Shown piece after piece: positions 34,248 through 51,809 of a stretch of DNA of 64,000 nt (position 1 is the first letter of the stretch; the number at the start of each line of letters is the position of its first letter). The position numbers were made by a program, and so were the translations under genes. A model generated the notes under the pieces. The model worked only from the letters and a program-made list of their open reading frames with translations, had not been told where the DNA came from and did not search any database. The stretch comes from Uranotaenia lowii (Eukaryota > Arthropoda > Insecta > Diptera > Culicidae). The stretch is taken from the NCBI RefSeq assembly GCF_029784155.1, contig NC_073692.1:425487324-425551323 (forward strand). Reading direction: 5' to 3'.

Positions 34248-37200
34248 ATGACAAAAATGACAAAAATGACAAAAATGACAAAAATGACAAAAATGACAAA
34301 AATGACAAAAATGACAAAAATGACAAAAATGACAAAAATGACAAAAATGACAAAATTGACAAAAATGACAAAAATGACAAAAATGACAAAAATGACAAAA
34401 ATGACAAAAATGACAAAAATGACAAAAATGACAAAAATGACAAAAATGACAAAAATGACAAAAATGACAAAAATGACAAAAATGACAAAAATGACAAAAA
34501 TTACAAAAATGACAAAAATGACAAAAATGACAAAAATTACAAAAATTACAAAAATTACAAAAATTACAAAAATTACAAAAATTACAAAAATTACAAAAAT
34601 TACAAAAATGACAAAAATGACAAAAATGACAAAAATGACAAAAATGACAAAAATGACAAAAATGACAAAAATGACAAAAATGACAAAAATGACAAAAATG
34701 ACAAAAATGACAAAAATGACAAAATTGACAAAAATGACAAAAATGACAAAAATGACAAAAATGACAAAAATGACAAAAATGACAAAAATGACAAAAATGA
34801 CAAAAATGACAAAAATGACAAAAATGACAAAAATGACAAAAATGACAAAAATGACAAAAATGACAAAAATGACAAAAATGACAAAAATGACAAAAATGAC
34901 AAAAATGACAAAAATGACAAAAATGACAAAAATGACAAAAATGACAAAAATGACAAAAATGACAAAAATGACAAAAATGACAAAAATGACAAAAATGACA
35001 AAAATGACAAAAATGACAAAAATGACAAAAATGACAAAAATGACAAAAATGACAAAAATGACAAAAATGACAAAAATGACAAAAATGACAAAAATGACAA
35101 AAATGACAAAAATGACAAAAATGACAAAAATTACAAAAATTACAAAAATTACAAAAATTACAAAAATTACAAAAATTACAAAAATTACAAAAATTACAAA
35201 AATGACAAAAATGACAAAAATGACAAAAATGACAAAAATGACAAAAATGACAAAAATGACAAAATTGACAAAAATGACAAAAATGACAAAAATGACAAAA
35301 ATGACAAAAATGACAAAAATGACAAAAATGACAAAAATGACAAAAATGACAAAAATGACAAAAATGACAAAAATGACAAAAATGACAAAAATGACAAAAA
35401 TGACAAAAATGACAAAAATGACAAAAATGACAAAAATGACAAAAATGACAAAAATGACAAAAATGACAAAAATGACAAAAATGACAAAAATGACAAAAAT
35501 GACAAAAATGACAAAAATGACAAAAATGACAAAAATGACAAAAATGACAAAAATGACAAAAATGACAAAAATGACAAAAATGACAAAAATGACAAAAATG
35601 ACAAAAATGACAAAAATGACAAAAATGACAAAAATGACAAAAATGACAAAAATGACAAAAATGACAAAAATGACAAAAATGACAAAAATGACAAAAATAA
35701 CAAAAATGACAAAAATGACAAAAATGACAAAAATGACAAAAATGACAAAAATGACAAAAATGACAAAAATGACAAAAATGACAAAAATAACAAAAATTAC
35801 AAAAATGACAAAAATTACAAAAATGACAAAAATGACAAAACTGACAAAAATGATAAAAGTGACCAAAATGACAAAAATGATAAAAGTGACCAAAATGACA
35901 AAAACGACAAAAATGACAAAAATGACAAAAATGACAAAAATGACAAAAATGACAAAAATGACAAAAATGACAAAAATGACAAAACTGACAAAAATGACAA
36001 AAATGATAAAAATGACAAAAATGACAAAAATGACAAAAATGACAAAAATGACAAAAATGACAAAAATGACAAAAATGACAAAAATGACAAAAATGACAAA
36101 AATGACAAAAATGACAAAAATGACAAAAATGACAAAAATTACAAAAATGACAAAAATGACAAAAATGACAAAAATGACAAAAATGACAAAAGTGACCAAA
36201 ATGACAAAAATGACAAAAATGACAAAAATGACAAAAATGACAAAAATGACAAAAATGACAAAAATGACAAAAATGACAAAAATGACAAAAATGACAAAAA
36301 TGACAAAAATGACAAAAATGACAAAAATGGCAAAAATGACAAAAATGACAAAAATGGCAAAAATGACAAAAATGACAAAAATGACAAAAATGACAAAAAT
36401 GACAAAAATGACAAAAATGACAAAAATGACAAAAATGACAAAAATGACAAAAATGACAAAAATGACAAAAATGACAAAAATGACAAAAATGACAAAAATG
36501 ACAAAAATGACAAAAATGACAAAAATGACAAAAATGACAAAAATGACAAAAATGACAAAAATGACAAAAATGACAAAAATGACAAAAATGACAAAAATGA
36601 CAAAAATGACAAAAATGACAAAAATGACAAAAATGACAAAAATGACAAAAATGACAAAAATGACAAAAATGACAAAAATGACAAAAATGACAAAAATGAC
36701 AAAAATGACAAAAATGACAAAAATGACAAAAATGACAAAAATGACAAAAATGACAAAAATGACAAAAATGACAAAAATGACAAAAATGACAAAAATGACA
36801 AAAATGACAAAAATGACAAAAATGACAAAAATGACAAAAATGACAAAAATGACAAAAATGACAAAAATGACAAAAATGACAAAAATGACAAAAATGACAA
36901 AAATGACAAAAATGACAAAAATGACAAAAATGACAAAAATGACAAAATGACAAAAATGACAAAAATGACAAAAATGACAAAAATGACAAAAATGACAAAA
37001 ATGACAAAAATGACAAAAATGACAAAAATGACAAAAATGACAAAAATGACAAAAATGACAAAAATGACAAAAATGACAAAAATGACAAAAATGACAAAAA
37101 TGACAAAAATGACAAAAATGACAAAAATGACAAAAATGACAAAAATGACAAAAATGACAAAAATGACAAAAATGACAAAAATGACAAAAATGACAAAAAT

Positions 37201-38417
37201 GACAAAAATGACAAAAATGACAAAAATGACAAAAATGACCAAAATGACAAAAATGACAAAAATGACAAAAATGACAAAAATGACAAAAATGACAAAAATG
37301 ACAAAAATGACAAAAATGACAAAAATGACAAAAATGACAAAAATGACAAAAATGACAAAAATGACAAAAATGACAAAAATGACAAAAATGACAAAAATGA
37401 CAAAAATGACAAAAATGACAAAAATGACAAAAATGACAAAATGACAAAAATGACAAAAATGACAAAAATGACAAAAATGACAAAAATGACAAAAATGACA
37501 AAAATGACAAAAATGACAAAAATGACACAAAAATGACAAAAATGACAAAAATGACAAAAATGACAAAAATGACAAAAATGACAAAAATGACAAAAATGAC
37601 AAAAATGACAAAAATGACAAAAATGACAAAAATGACAAAAATGACAAAAATGACAAAAATGACAAAAATGACAAAAATGACAAAAATGACAAAAATGACA
37701 AAAATGACAAAAATGACAAAAATGACAAAAATGACAAAAATGACAAAAATGACAAAAATGACAAAAATGACAAAAATGACAAAAATGACAAAAATGACAA
37801 AAATGACAAAAATGACAAAAATGACAAAAATGACAAAAATGACAAAAATGACAAAAATGACAAAAATGACAAAAATGACAAAAATGACAAAAATGACAAA
37901 AATGACAAAAATGACAAAAATGACAAAAATGACAAAAATGACAAAAATGACAAAAATGACAAAAATGACAAAAATGACAAAAATGACAAAAATGACAAAA
38001 ATGACAAAAATGACAAAAATGACAAAAATGACAAAAATGACAAAAATGACAAAAATGACAAAAATGACAAAAATGACAAAAATGACAAAAATGACAAAAA
38101 TGACAAAAAATGACAAAAATGACAAAAATGACAAAAATGACAAAAATGACAAAAATGACAAAAATGACAAAAATGACAAAAATGACAAAAATGACAAAAA
38201 TGACAAAAATGACAAAAATGACAAAAATGACAAAAATGACAAAAATGACAAAAATGACAAAAATGACAAAAATGACAAAAATGACAAAAATGACAAAAAT
38301 GACAAAAATGACAAAAATGACAAAAATGACAAAAATGACAAAAATGACAAAAATGACAAAAATGACAAAAATGACAAAATGACAAAAATGACAAAAATGA
38401 CAAAAATGACAAAAATG
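34248..38417. repeat. 9-bp minisatellite (ATGACAAAA)n, ~4.2 kb
   Basis: Roughly 460 tandem copies of a 9-mer. Because 9 is a multiple of 3, all frames on both strands can stay open, which creates very long false proteins such as (MTK)n. Variants include two blocks of eight consecutive TTAC units (34537-34600 and 35131-35194), isolated AAAATTGAC units (34356, 34725, 35265), a variant-rich stretch at 35700-36020, and phase-shifting units of 8, 10 or 11 bases near 36947, 37440, 37527, 38108 and 38379. The array is cut by an assembly gap, so its true length is unknown. Confidence 0.97.
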
Positions 38418-38917
38418 NNNNNNNNNNNNNNNNNNNNNNNNNNNNNNNNNNNNNNNNNNNNNNNNNNNNNNNNNNNNNNNNNNNNNNNNNNNNNNNNNNN
38501 NNNNNNNNNNNNNNNNNNNNNNNNNNNNNNNNNNNNNNNNNNNNNNNNNNNNNNNNNNNNNNNNNNNNNNNNNNNNNNNNNNNNNNNNNNNNNNNNNNNN
38601 NNNNNNNNNNNNNNNNNNNNNNNNNNNNNNNNNNNNNNNNNNNNNNNNNNNNNNNNNNNNNNNNNNNNNNNNNNNNNNNNNNNNNNNNNNNNNNNNNNNN
38701 NNNNNNNNNNNNNNNNNNNNNNNNNNNNNNNNNNNNNNNNNNNNNNNNNNNNNNNNNNNNNNNNNNNNNNNNNNNNNNNNNNNNNNNNNNNNNNNNNNNN
38801 NNNNNNNNNNNNNNNNNNNNNNNNNNNNNNNNNNNNNNNNNNNNNNNNNNNNNNNNNNNNNNNNNNNNNNNNNNNNNNNNNNNNNNNNNNNNNNNNNNNN
38901 NNNNNNNNNNNNNNNNN
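38418..38917. other. Assembly gap (500 Ns)
   Basis: Exactly 500 unknown bases, a round number that suggests a placeholder. The gap follows the minisatellite and ends in unique sequence, so the array probably continues for an unknown distance. Open frames crossing it are meaningless. Confidence 0.98.
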
Positions 38918-41900
38918 AGTTCTTTTGCAGTTGCCAGTTGCTGATGCTGCTGTTTTCTTGTAGATTCGATTTGGGGGAGTGCAACCGAAATGAATTTAGG
39001 AGAAAAAAAATCATCAAATAATGATCATTAACGAGTGGGGTCGCCATTTTTATCGCCAGCCAACTGTTGAACCATCCAGAAGCATCCGTTTGTTGGCAGA
39101 TTAAAGTGCATCGTCAGTCGTTGCGAATGTGTGGTCATTATTGCGGGATCAGAAACGAACTGGGAGACTTCTTCACAGCGCGATCACATGATGATGGGAC
39201 AACTTGCCGGCCGGATTGTCGAAAGCAGCTCGTCGGAACAATTTAATACCAAAGCGTTCCAACCCAAACAGGGAAAAGGCGTGGAGAATGAAATTCTTTC
39301 CCTTGCCTTGCCTTCGGGATGCCTATAATTAAAATTTATGTAATTATTGATTCCCGATGTCGTCAAATTACCGGCTTATTACCAATCATTCGGTTCCGAA
39401 AATTCGATTCAGCGTTAAAATAACCCACGAATTTTTGGCGGAGGCCTTTTTTATTGGTTTTCATCGAAACCGGGAGGAATAATGGGAACACCACAAGAGA
39501 AATCTGGTTTTTGGGATATAAATAACTACATTGGTGTAGGAAGTTACAGAATATAACAAGATAAATTTCTCTAAATGGTTTTGACGAATATTTTGATTTT
39601 GAATTTAATTAAGATTTTGCTTGAACGTTCTTTCTATCTATCTTTCCAAGGGTCAGCCACAGACTGTCCGAAGCATTGGGCCGAAATAAAATATTAATTC
39701 CTAATTTCGGTTTCCGTAACAATTTCAGCATTCTAGAGCAGTAGGTTGTTAACCTAAAGTGACTTAAATAACCACTATAGGCCTAATTGCACATCAACAA
39801 GTTTGAAATCATGTGAAAAAAAGTTCTAATACTTCTCTATGTTACGATTTTACACTGGATTCTTTTTTTAACGATTATCTTTCACAGTTTTTTTGTACGA
39901 TATTTTTAAACGATTTTCTCAAAATAAGACAATTTTTTAACATGTCGAAAAGAGGTCTTTGACATTCCCGCTTATTTTCCATAAAAAAAACCAATTTTCT
40001 CGTGGGTGGTCAGTTGATTCAAATGTAGCTCTCAACAGAAACATGGGCCAGAATGGCTACTTGGAGACTTTACGGAAGTTCCGGAACAACCGTAGCAAAA
40101 AAACTATGTCCTATAAATCAAATCTTTTGGCTTCCCGAATTTACTCAGATCACTTCAGAGTGGTCAGGGCGGTTGGAAATTATCGATTTACAATACCAAA
40201 TGGCCACATTACTCGAACTGAGTGATGATTTATTCATTGTTGCTCTGCACTTTTTTAACAATTTCGTTTTTTTACACTCACACAAAAACCATTTTTAAAT
40301 GAACCCAATGTACCAGTAATTTGATTATAAAAAAATCGTGCATGTTTCTATCAAATTAATGCTGATACGTAATATTCTTCAAAAAACCAATTTCATTCAA
40401 TTTGTTTTCTTGTTCTTCTAAATCCTTAACTCCACACTCAAAAAGGTTTGGTTAAATTACAGAATATAACAAAATAAACATTTTTCTGAAGCGCAAAGAA
40501 CTGATGAGCTTAGTGAGATTAATTTGGGTGCCCTGAATCAAAATACGAAATAAGCTCTTTTATATCACCTATTGTTTTGGAAATAAATTTTCTTGTCAAA
40601 ATTTTCAAATATTACAAAAAGTTAAAAAAGGGCTCCAAATAAATTGTCAGTACTTCTAAGGACCGCAAGTAAGAATTTTGAATTCTACAAAAAAGTTTTA
40701 AAAAAGTTAATAAAAAGTTTGCTGTTATTTTACTCTATTCCATTCTGTAGGATACATTCAAATTCTTGCATCCATTTCTTACTTTCATTGAAATTTTAGT
40801 TTACTGTTAAATCCTCAAAGAATTCTATAACAATTTACCAGATGAATTTTGGTCAGGTAGTTGATTTTCAGGTGTTTTGGGGTTTCTCAATGAGACTTGC
40901 CGAGATATTTCACGATTTTCCACAATTTCAGATGCTTACAAAAGATTCAAGTTCAGGATACCAATCAATTTAATTATTTTAACAAAGTCGAAAAATGCTG
41001 TTCCCTTGAGTTTTCAATAAAATTCTATAAATAAACCTTTAAAATGGTACCACGTTCAAATTGAAAGAAAAAAAATTCCTTAATGTAATAAATTATCCTT
41101 TTCATCTTCATACTTTGTGTTGATAATCAAACTTTAAATAAATTAGGCGGATTTTAACATCGAATTTTTTGATGTTTTGAAATATTTTTAAGTTTGTCTT
41201 TGTTTTTCAATTCTGAATTTTTGTGTTTCGGGAACATGAACTTCTTAGAAGCCTTCAAATTTTATTTTTTTTAATTGGAAAAACATAGTTTTTACCTTTT
41301 GTCCTCTTCAGGACAACTTAATTTTTCAAAATATTGAGACCATGAAATTCTTCTTTTTATCAAATCAATTTCAATCATTCAACTATGTGTTCTGCATAAA
41401 TTTTCTTATATTCAAAAAATGTTTTTTCTGAGAATTCACATATTATTACGAATATCTATATTTTAGAGTGGAATTTTTCAATCAACCCTTAAAGAATGTA
41501 AAAAATAGGGTAAAATAATACTATTCATTCTTAACAATTATTACTAGAGATGTACTGAATATTCGGTAAACCAAACATTTGGCGCCACCACTAAAAAACC
41601 GTAAATCCGAATAGTTGAGCTGAGTTTTTGGTTGAATAAGCCGATTTTTTTTTTTATTTTTTGAATCGTACAATGACATATGTGTCAAATTTGTCAAATA
41701 TTGTTTCAGGTATCAGAAAAGGGGTAGGCTTGATAGCGGCACGTTATCCAAACAAGCGGGAAAATTGTGCCTAATTTATGAAATATCCAAAAGTATTTTT
41801 CCCACATAACTTTTAGATATTTTATGAACTAACGAACATCACAACTCCTTCCCTATAACCAAAACTTAAATTTTTTTCATACATTAGTGTGATGGCCATG

Positions 41901-44900
41901 AGTAAGAAATGGTTTTAAAAATCTTAAGGTGTCAGTGAAACATTTTAGGTATATCCGTGAATCTTTCACTAGGGATAAAACTGAGTCGATTTCTATTATT
42001 CTATTTTTCCATACAAACCGACAAGATAAAATTAAGTCATGTAAACGTTACTTAAAAATTCTGCAAAAAATTATGGATGAATTTTTAACCAAAACAATTT
42101 AATTTTAAACCCCAGTGTTTAAGAAAATCAAAATTGACCCCAAATCGAATCAGTCTACTGTAGATCGAATTGGAGTATACTGACTAGTATCGCTTTATAC
42201 TTTGATTATTGATTATTCAAGATTTTCTAGGATAAATTTGAGCTCATCAATAAGTTCAGAAAATAATTCGAGATAAGCCAAATCTGACCAGGATGTGCTT
42301 CCGAACTTTGTCCAGTAAACATTATTTGCTAAATTAAATAAAAAAAAGTCATACTCCTGCTTTAGAAGTTTTAGTTTTTGTGTCCAAAAACGATTTTTTA
42401 GAATTGATTTTCAAATTTTCATCATTTTTTTTATTTTTAGATACGATTAGAACGCTGCTGATTGGATTCGATGAAACATTTAAATTGAAATGATTTCTTC
42501 CACTTTCCTCTTGTATGTTCTGGTATAATGCCTAGATTTGGTTCAGATTGACCCTACTTTTTTAAAATTGTTAAAAAGTTTGCGCAAAATTGCCCATGCA
42601 AATAGTTGGTATTGTTTGCTTATAGTTAAGTGTAATTGTTCTTTTAACTAATTATTTGAAGATATCTTACTCAAATTCGAACTTCAACTAATTAGATATC
42701 ATATAGGCAATTCCAAATTGGACATCTGTTTTAAACTCTTGAAGTCTTAGACAGACGAGAGACCCATTCTTGAAGGAAATCTAATGCATTACACCTGGTT
42801 GAAAATAATCGAATCTAATATTCGAGGGGCATTTAATTGGAAAATAAAGGATTTTCGAAAAATTGCTTTGGGGCCGTTTTCCGAATACCACTTTTCCATA
42901 TATCTCTAATTACCTATCACCATCTTTCTGAACAAATTTTAATCATTGTTAATTTCTCACCTGATCTGAATTGCGTTAAGTATTTGAATGATTTTTTTTA
43001 AAAATCTGGTTTAGTTTTTTGTTTTTTATTTCTATGCATTGAAAAACTTATTTTCAACCAAATTTCTGATAAAGAAAAAGGAACATCATTTTGTTATATT
43101 ATTTTGATCGACCGCTGGGAAATATGGTGCTGGGAAAAGATTCCCACAAGAAGTTTAATGTTGTCTATAACACAAAGCCCTTAGCTCACATTTTTACCAT
43201 CTTTTCGGTTTCTTCTACCCCAAGCGCTCTAGCTTTGACCTATCAAAGCTAGAACCTATCAATTTTCATTTCTGTTTTAATTACTATCTAATTAGAATCA
43301 AAATTTGCCGATATGTCATAAAGTTAAAAAAGGAACATCATTTTGAATATTTTATTCATGACTTGCCATGACTTTCATCGTTTATCCCATTGATTTCAAT
43401 CTTTGATTATGATTTATTTTGAATCCTTTTAGTTTTTTTTTTCATAAATTTGTGTGTTGGCCATGAGTTAGAAATGGTTTTAAAAATCTATTTCCATTTT
43501 TTTCGTGCATTGTTGATATTGTTTTTATTTCTGTATAAATTTTATTTAATCTAGAAATCAACACAACACCCTCCCCTCCATAACCCCCACAGGGACGGGT
43601 CCTTCGCTGGGGCCCGCAGGCTACAGAGTAACTATTGCTCAACAGATTTTTTGAAATAGTATTAAAATTGAGCTACAATCTAAATATGTAGCAAGAATTG
43701 CAATTTCGAAAGAATTTTAAGTCAAGAACTCGTAGCTAATGGCGACCCGATAAAATAAACAACACATCATTGCAGCAAGAGAAAAAAACACGAAGGTGAT
43801 TAAATCGCAGCAGATTTTTATGCTACCCCAGACACTGATCGCAGATAATCCGATAATCATACTTATTATGCACTTTGGGGTTGCGACAATCTTTTTCCGC
43901 TCAACCGAGAGAGGTTCTATTTTTTAACGTTCCGTAAAGTATTATCCGTAAAAACGTTCGTTGCGAAGTTCAGAACAGAACCGACGAGTAATGCGATTTC
44001 AATTAAGCTACCTTGTGATTTGAGTAGGTATGTAGGGCTCAGCTTCGATAATATTTTACTCTGTTAACCAGGCTTAGTAGGATTTTGCAATTACTTGGGA
44101 AATTATAATCCAAACTGAGCAAGTCGATAATTATTATAGCCTCCGGCGTTCTGTTACTTTTTAACCGGCCACATTGAGCCTAATGTGTAAAGTCGAATGA
44201 CAGTGGGTTTGTGGCCCTTCCTAACAGGGCAACAATTTCACGCCAAAGTTTGTTTAGATAACATGCGCGTTCTTAGGAGATAGTTGCCTCCATTCTGCAG
44301 ACTGAGAAAAGCAACACAAAACCCACCGATAGCGACTTATTAATTATATCAGCTCAGGAATGGCTACTGTTTCGATTGTTGGTAAAGCGAATCATCCAAC
44401 ATCGCGGTCGTATGGTGTAGTTTTATCGACTCCTAATTAAGTGTTATTACCGGGGAGCGGCTCGCCCGAAAAGGAGGAACCTTGCACTTGGGTCTACGAT
44501 CTTCCTCCATACTTAGGAATAGTTCGATGAAAGAATCGCGTAGATACCTGTCCGTAGGCAAGCATGAGATAATATTTGGGTCCTAGCATAGAATTTATTT
44601 AATTGTACACCTCATCCAACTGCAAGTACCAAGCTACTAGAAGGCAAATACTCGGAGGCAGAATAGAAATGTTGTGCAAGCAAACTCGTGCAGCTGCAAG
44701 TAAGGCGAAGAATGTATCAATTCCATGCGCCTTTGGAGTGTCTGCGATTGCTGGAATACCTAGTCGATGAGGCGGAGTAGAGAGCTAAGGAAGTTCACCC
44801 GGGGCCAAATCAGTGCGGAAATTTGTGCAGCGATAGTTTATCGATGAAATGAGCGCTTCTGTTTTCGGGCTTTAGGGGGAAGAAATCTGGCATTGCAGAG

Positions 44901-45060
44901 TCAAAAAAATCGACATAACATTACATTGATAACATTATGTTGCCTGTAAAAAGTACTTACCGACCTATATTTTCAAAACTTTAAATTTAACGCATTTTTG
45001 AGATATTTACAAAGCAATAGAAAAGGAAAATCAATCATTATGATAACCATCAGGCAATGA
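38918..45060. other. Intergenic, mostly AT-rich
   Basis: No gene recognised. 38918-39400 and 43740-44900 are less AT-rich and seemingly unique. A patch at 40040-40230 with GGAAGTTCCGGAACAACC is also less AT-rich than its flanks, and 43565-43625 is a GC-rich patch. Near 41546 AGAGATGTACTGAATATTCG resembles the left end of a hAT-type MITE, but no matching right end is visible. The rest is AT-rich with no structure I can define. Confidence 0.4.
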
Positions 45061-45317
45061 TCTCGTTCCCAATTAACTTCCCATGTCAAATCTCACTGGA
45101 CACCCACTGGAAGGGGGGAGGCATACCAGAGGTATAAGGAAACATTTATTGTACTCTTATTGCCTCACATGCAAAATTTGGTTCCAACCGCATTAAAAGG
45201 CAGCGAACCTTACCTCTTCCTATCTCCAGGTGGCAAGTAGTTCCATTTGCCTGATAAGTTTGGAGTTACGTAAAAAAATGAAAGGGAGCTCGCTTCCCCC
45301 TTTCATTTTCCCATCTG
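45061..45317 (+). repeat. Probable repeat-family 3' body preceding the GACA array
   Basis: Contains ATGCAAAATTTGGTTCC near 45170, a phrase similar to those in other dispersed repeats of this window, and a hairpin at ~45277-45310 where AAAATGAAAGGG pairs with CCCTTTCATTTT. It leads straight into the GACA array, so the array may be an expanded simple-repeat tail of this element. Boundaries are uncertain. Confidence 0.35.
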
Positions 45318-48642
<3,325 letters not shown>

Positions 48643-51600
48643 CAATATCCGGGCAAATTTGGTCAAAACCCGAACCTTAAAGGTCCAAATTATTCAAAAA
48701 AAAAAACAAGAAATTATTTTTCGTTTAAAATCATGAGCAGATTTTGAATTGTATCTAAGGCTTCCAAAAAACCTATCACGATTTTTTTAATAAAACTTGC
48801 TCAAAAAATCCTAAATTTTACCAATTAAAGACTTGAGATTCAATGTTAATGTTATTTTAGCTTGAAGGTCTTATGAAATAAGCATTACTTTAAATACTCT
48901 TATAGTCGATGATTTTGTTTCACTTAACAATTTTTGTCTTGGGCAATGAATATGTGCCCCAAAGCAACGAAAGTGGTCGCAAGAGCTGGTGCAACAAATT
49001 CTCTTGAACTGATTCCATTTATGGCAATAAACTAGCAAAAACCCTACGAGACAAAGCGGAAAATTTTATATATCATTGCATCATGCGAGTACTTAGTTGC
49101 TTGGTCGGTTGACTGTAATGAAGCATTTGCTGGAAGCTGGGGAACTTTCCCGGGAGCTCAAATGAAATCTAGTAACTAACTGGAGGCAGCGCGCCGTGAG
49201 CAGACTTGGAGGTCTTAGGTCCTACCTTTTACATTGTTTCCGAAATAAAACTAATGAGCGCACGAACTAAATTGCTGCTGCTATTTAGTTGGTCCACGTT
49301 CTAGCCGTTTGAGATGTCACATACAATGCCCACCGAGCTGGAATTAAATTAATTATATGAAATATTTTACGAAGAATTAATTTTTTTATACCACAACTAC
49401 TGGCAGTCAGAAGGCCAGGCTGGTCGTGGCTCATACATTTTTGCGAAATGATGCGCTTATGGAACATGATACACATCGGGCGCTTCTTTTCTAGAAGGCA
49501 CCTACAACGAGGGGAATTGGCAATTTAACCATTTTGAAAGGATCGCGTACTTGAAAAAGGTAATTTCAAGTTCTACCCACATTCTACCGATGATTAATGG
49601 CAAGGTTCTTCGAGCTACTGAATGTCTTGTTTTAAGTGAAGTTTTTTTCAAGAACGCTCGAGAGTATGGCAACTAATTATATCGAATCAGAAGAATAAGT
49701 GTTTAAAAATCAAGATTTATTTTACATCCTTGAAATGTTTGTTGTTTGTTTGAGATCAAAAATGGATTTTGGTATTCCCGCTGAAATGCTATTCTTTTAC
49801 TTCAAATGAATCAAGAAGCAATGAGATGATAATTGGTGTAACGAACATTTGCAGTCTTCAAAAACACTGTTACTTGAAATTTTAGAGTCTTCCATCAGTT
49901 TTGGACGAACATGAATAATTCAATGCAGCGATCCTTGCCATGGTGAAAGCCAATTGCAAACTATTACCCGCACGGCAGGGATGCTATTTTATCCCGACTC
50001 ATTACAAATATCCCTTAATTCAATTCTGGTTCGGTTGGATCATCTTTGCTCGATGTAACAACGCTCTTTTGCACTAAAGTGCTTCCATTGAATTCTAGCG
50101 CTCTCCTCTTACGTGCATCAACTGCTTAAGCTGCTGGTTGGCACATTCTACAAAGAACAAATTCACTTCAAAAACTAATTTGCATGGAAATGTGTTCAGT
50201 CTGTTGAATATTTTCCCAAACTCCTAAGAAGCTGTTTTCACTAAAGTAGCCCATCAGAAAATTCTCACCCACCTCACCGAGGAACGAAATGCTGCTGCGT
50301 TGCTTGTCTCATCCTTTTAGCCACTTTCAACTTCTTAATTCAATAAAATAATCCTTCAGTTCCGAGCACGATTCAAGCTACGGTGTTCGTCTTTTTATTT
50401 AATTCCTTCACAGGTCCCGTAGTGCTTTGTTCACCTGTCTATGCTCCCTTTAAAATTTTGTCTTCTTTAATTTTTTTTTATTAAAATCACATGAACAAAA
50501 GCCAAGAAATAATTCAAGCTCGATTTTTTTTTATCATTTCTTTAATGGTTTAAGGAAGTAATTATTTTATCAAACATCATTTGCGGTCCATTTGCGAACT
50601 ATCATTTTGATAATTAAGGTATAACTAACAGGATACCACAATAATAACTGATTTATGGAGCTTTCATTGATGCTCATAAGAGGTCTCGTCATAACCACAG
50701 CAAATTGGGGAGGAAGGGGGGTTGAATGGTTAACCCCCCTCCCCCCCCCAAGAGTTTCCAAAAACTTCAAGCCAAATGTTCTTCTCCAAACTCAAAATTT
50801 TAATTTCTAAATCAAATGTTGATGAACGACTGAAGTGAGTTCGACTCGTAACTAAGGCTAAATCTGGAAATCTTATCCCAGGTCCACAGTGTCATGACTG
50901 GTGGTTCTCAATCCCTTCACTGGCTTCTTTTCATCCTTCGAACATTCACAATTTGCCAATTTGCACTTGAAATAAACGCGATTTAAGAAAACGTGTCCGT
51001 GCTTCTAACAACTCTTTTCTTACTAACTGTTCCCAGCAGAGATGCCAATGTGCCTGATTTTTCAGGATTTGCCTGATTTTTCGAGGCTCAGCCTGACTAC
51101 CTGATAAGCCATTGAATTTCCCTGATTTTTGAAAATATGCCTGATTTTTGCTTATTTAATGAAAAAATGGGTAGTAAGGAACTGGATTAGGTATCTTTGC
51201 TGAAGTTAAAAAGTGAAAATGTGGAGCGACGACTTAAAAAATGAAGATGATCACTTTGAGCGAAATTTCCGTTTCTTTGACGTAGGTAGCCTAATTTTTA
51301 TTTCATCAGTTCCCTGATCTTTTAAGTAAAATGTTGGCAACCAAGGTTGCCAGTCCAATTTAGCGTCTCTTTCAGAGAAATCATTCATTTGAAAGAATCT
51401 CCTCAAGCTTTCTCCCCAGTTTTGATGCTCTATAAATGTTCTCTTTCGAAAGGGATTTGAACATATTTAGTAGATGGATTCAGAACTTTTAACACGTTCG
51501 TCGCCACGCTCATTTGGGTAGTTTATAATGGTGATCCAGAATTGAAATATCAGAGTCTTTTGGTATTTTCATTCAGATTCACTTGTTAAATTACGAAAAA

Positions 51601-51786
51601 ATATTTGAAGAAATGATTGAAAAAGTGCATATAGAGTATCAAAATTTCAAATTCAAATTAGAGATTAGGATTCTTGTTATAAAATGCCTTTTTGGTTTAT
51701 AATAATAGAGAATTTTTGATTGAAATTTCATTTTTGAAATCGATTCCAAATAAGGAATCAAGTTCAAAATGCAGAATTCAGATTCT
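48643..51786. other. Intergenic; unique DNA with small repeats
   Basis: No gene recognised. 48900-50400 is relatively balanced unique DNA. At ~51040-51150 the phrase TGCCTGATTTTTC recurs several times, a short degenerate tandem repeat. At ~51490 TTAACACGTTCGTCGCCACG matches the left end of the TTAA-flanked MITE at 52790, without a right end, so it is a truncated relic. Confidence 0.4.
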
Positions 51787-51809
51787 TTTTTTTTTGGGTA
51801 CATTTTTTT

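Noticed and set aside
34200..39047. Very long open frames on both strands (up to 1600 codons, MTK/SFL/CHF repeats)
   Set aside because: They are a direct result of a 9-bp tandem repeat lacking stops; some even cross the N gap. No start context or non-repeat domain is present.
39959..40298. Overlapping 80-88-codon frames in a more balanced patch
   Set aside because: No domain recognised, frames overlap on the same strand, and the patch looks like part of an old repeat.
41540..41620. Left end of a hAT-type MITE (AGAGATGTACTGAATATTCG)
   Set aside because: No matching right end or 8-bp duplication could be found.
43560..43625. GC-rich patch resembling a structured RNA or SINE
   Set aside because: No polymerase III boxes or stable cloverleaf visible; too short to assign.
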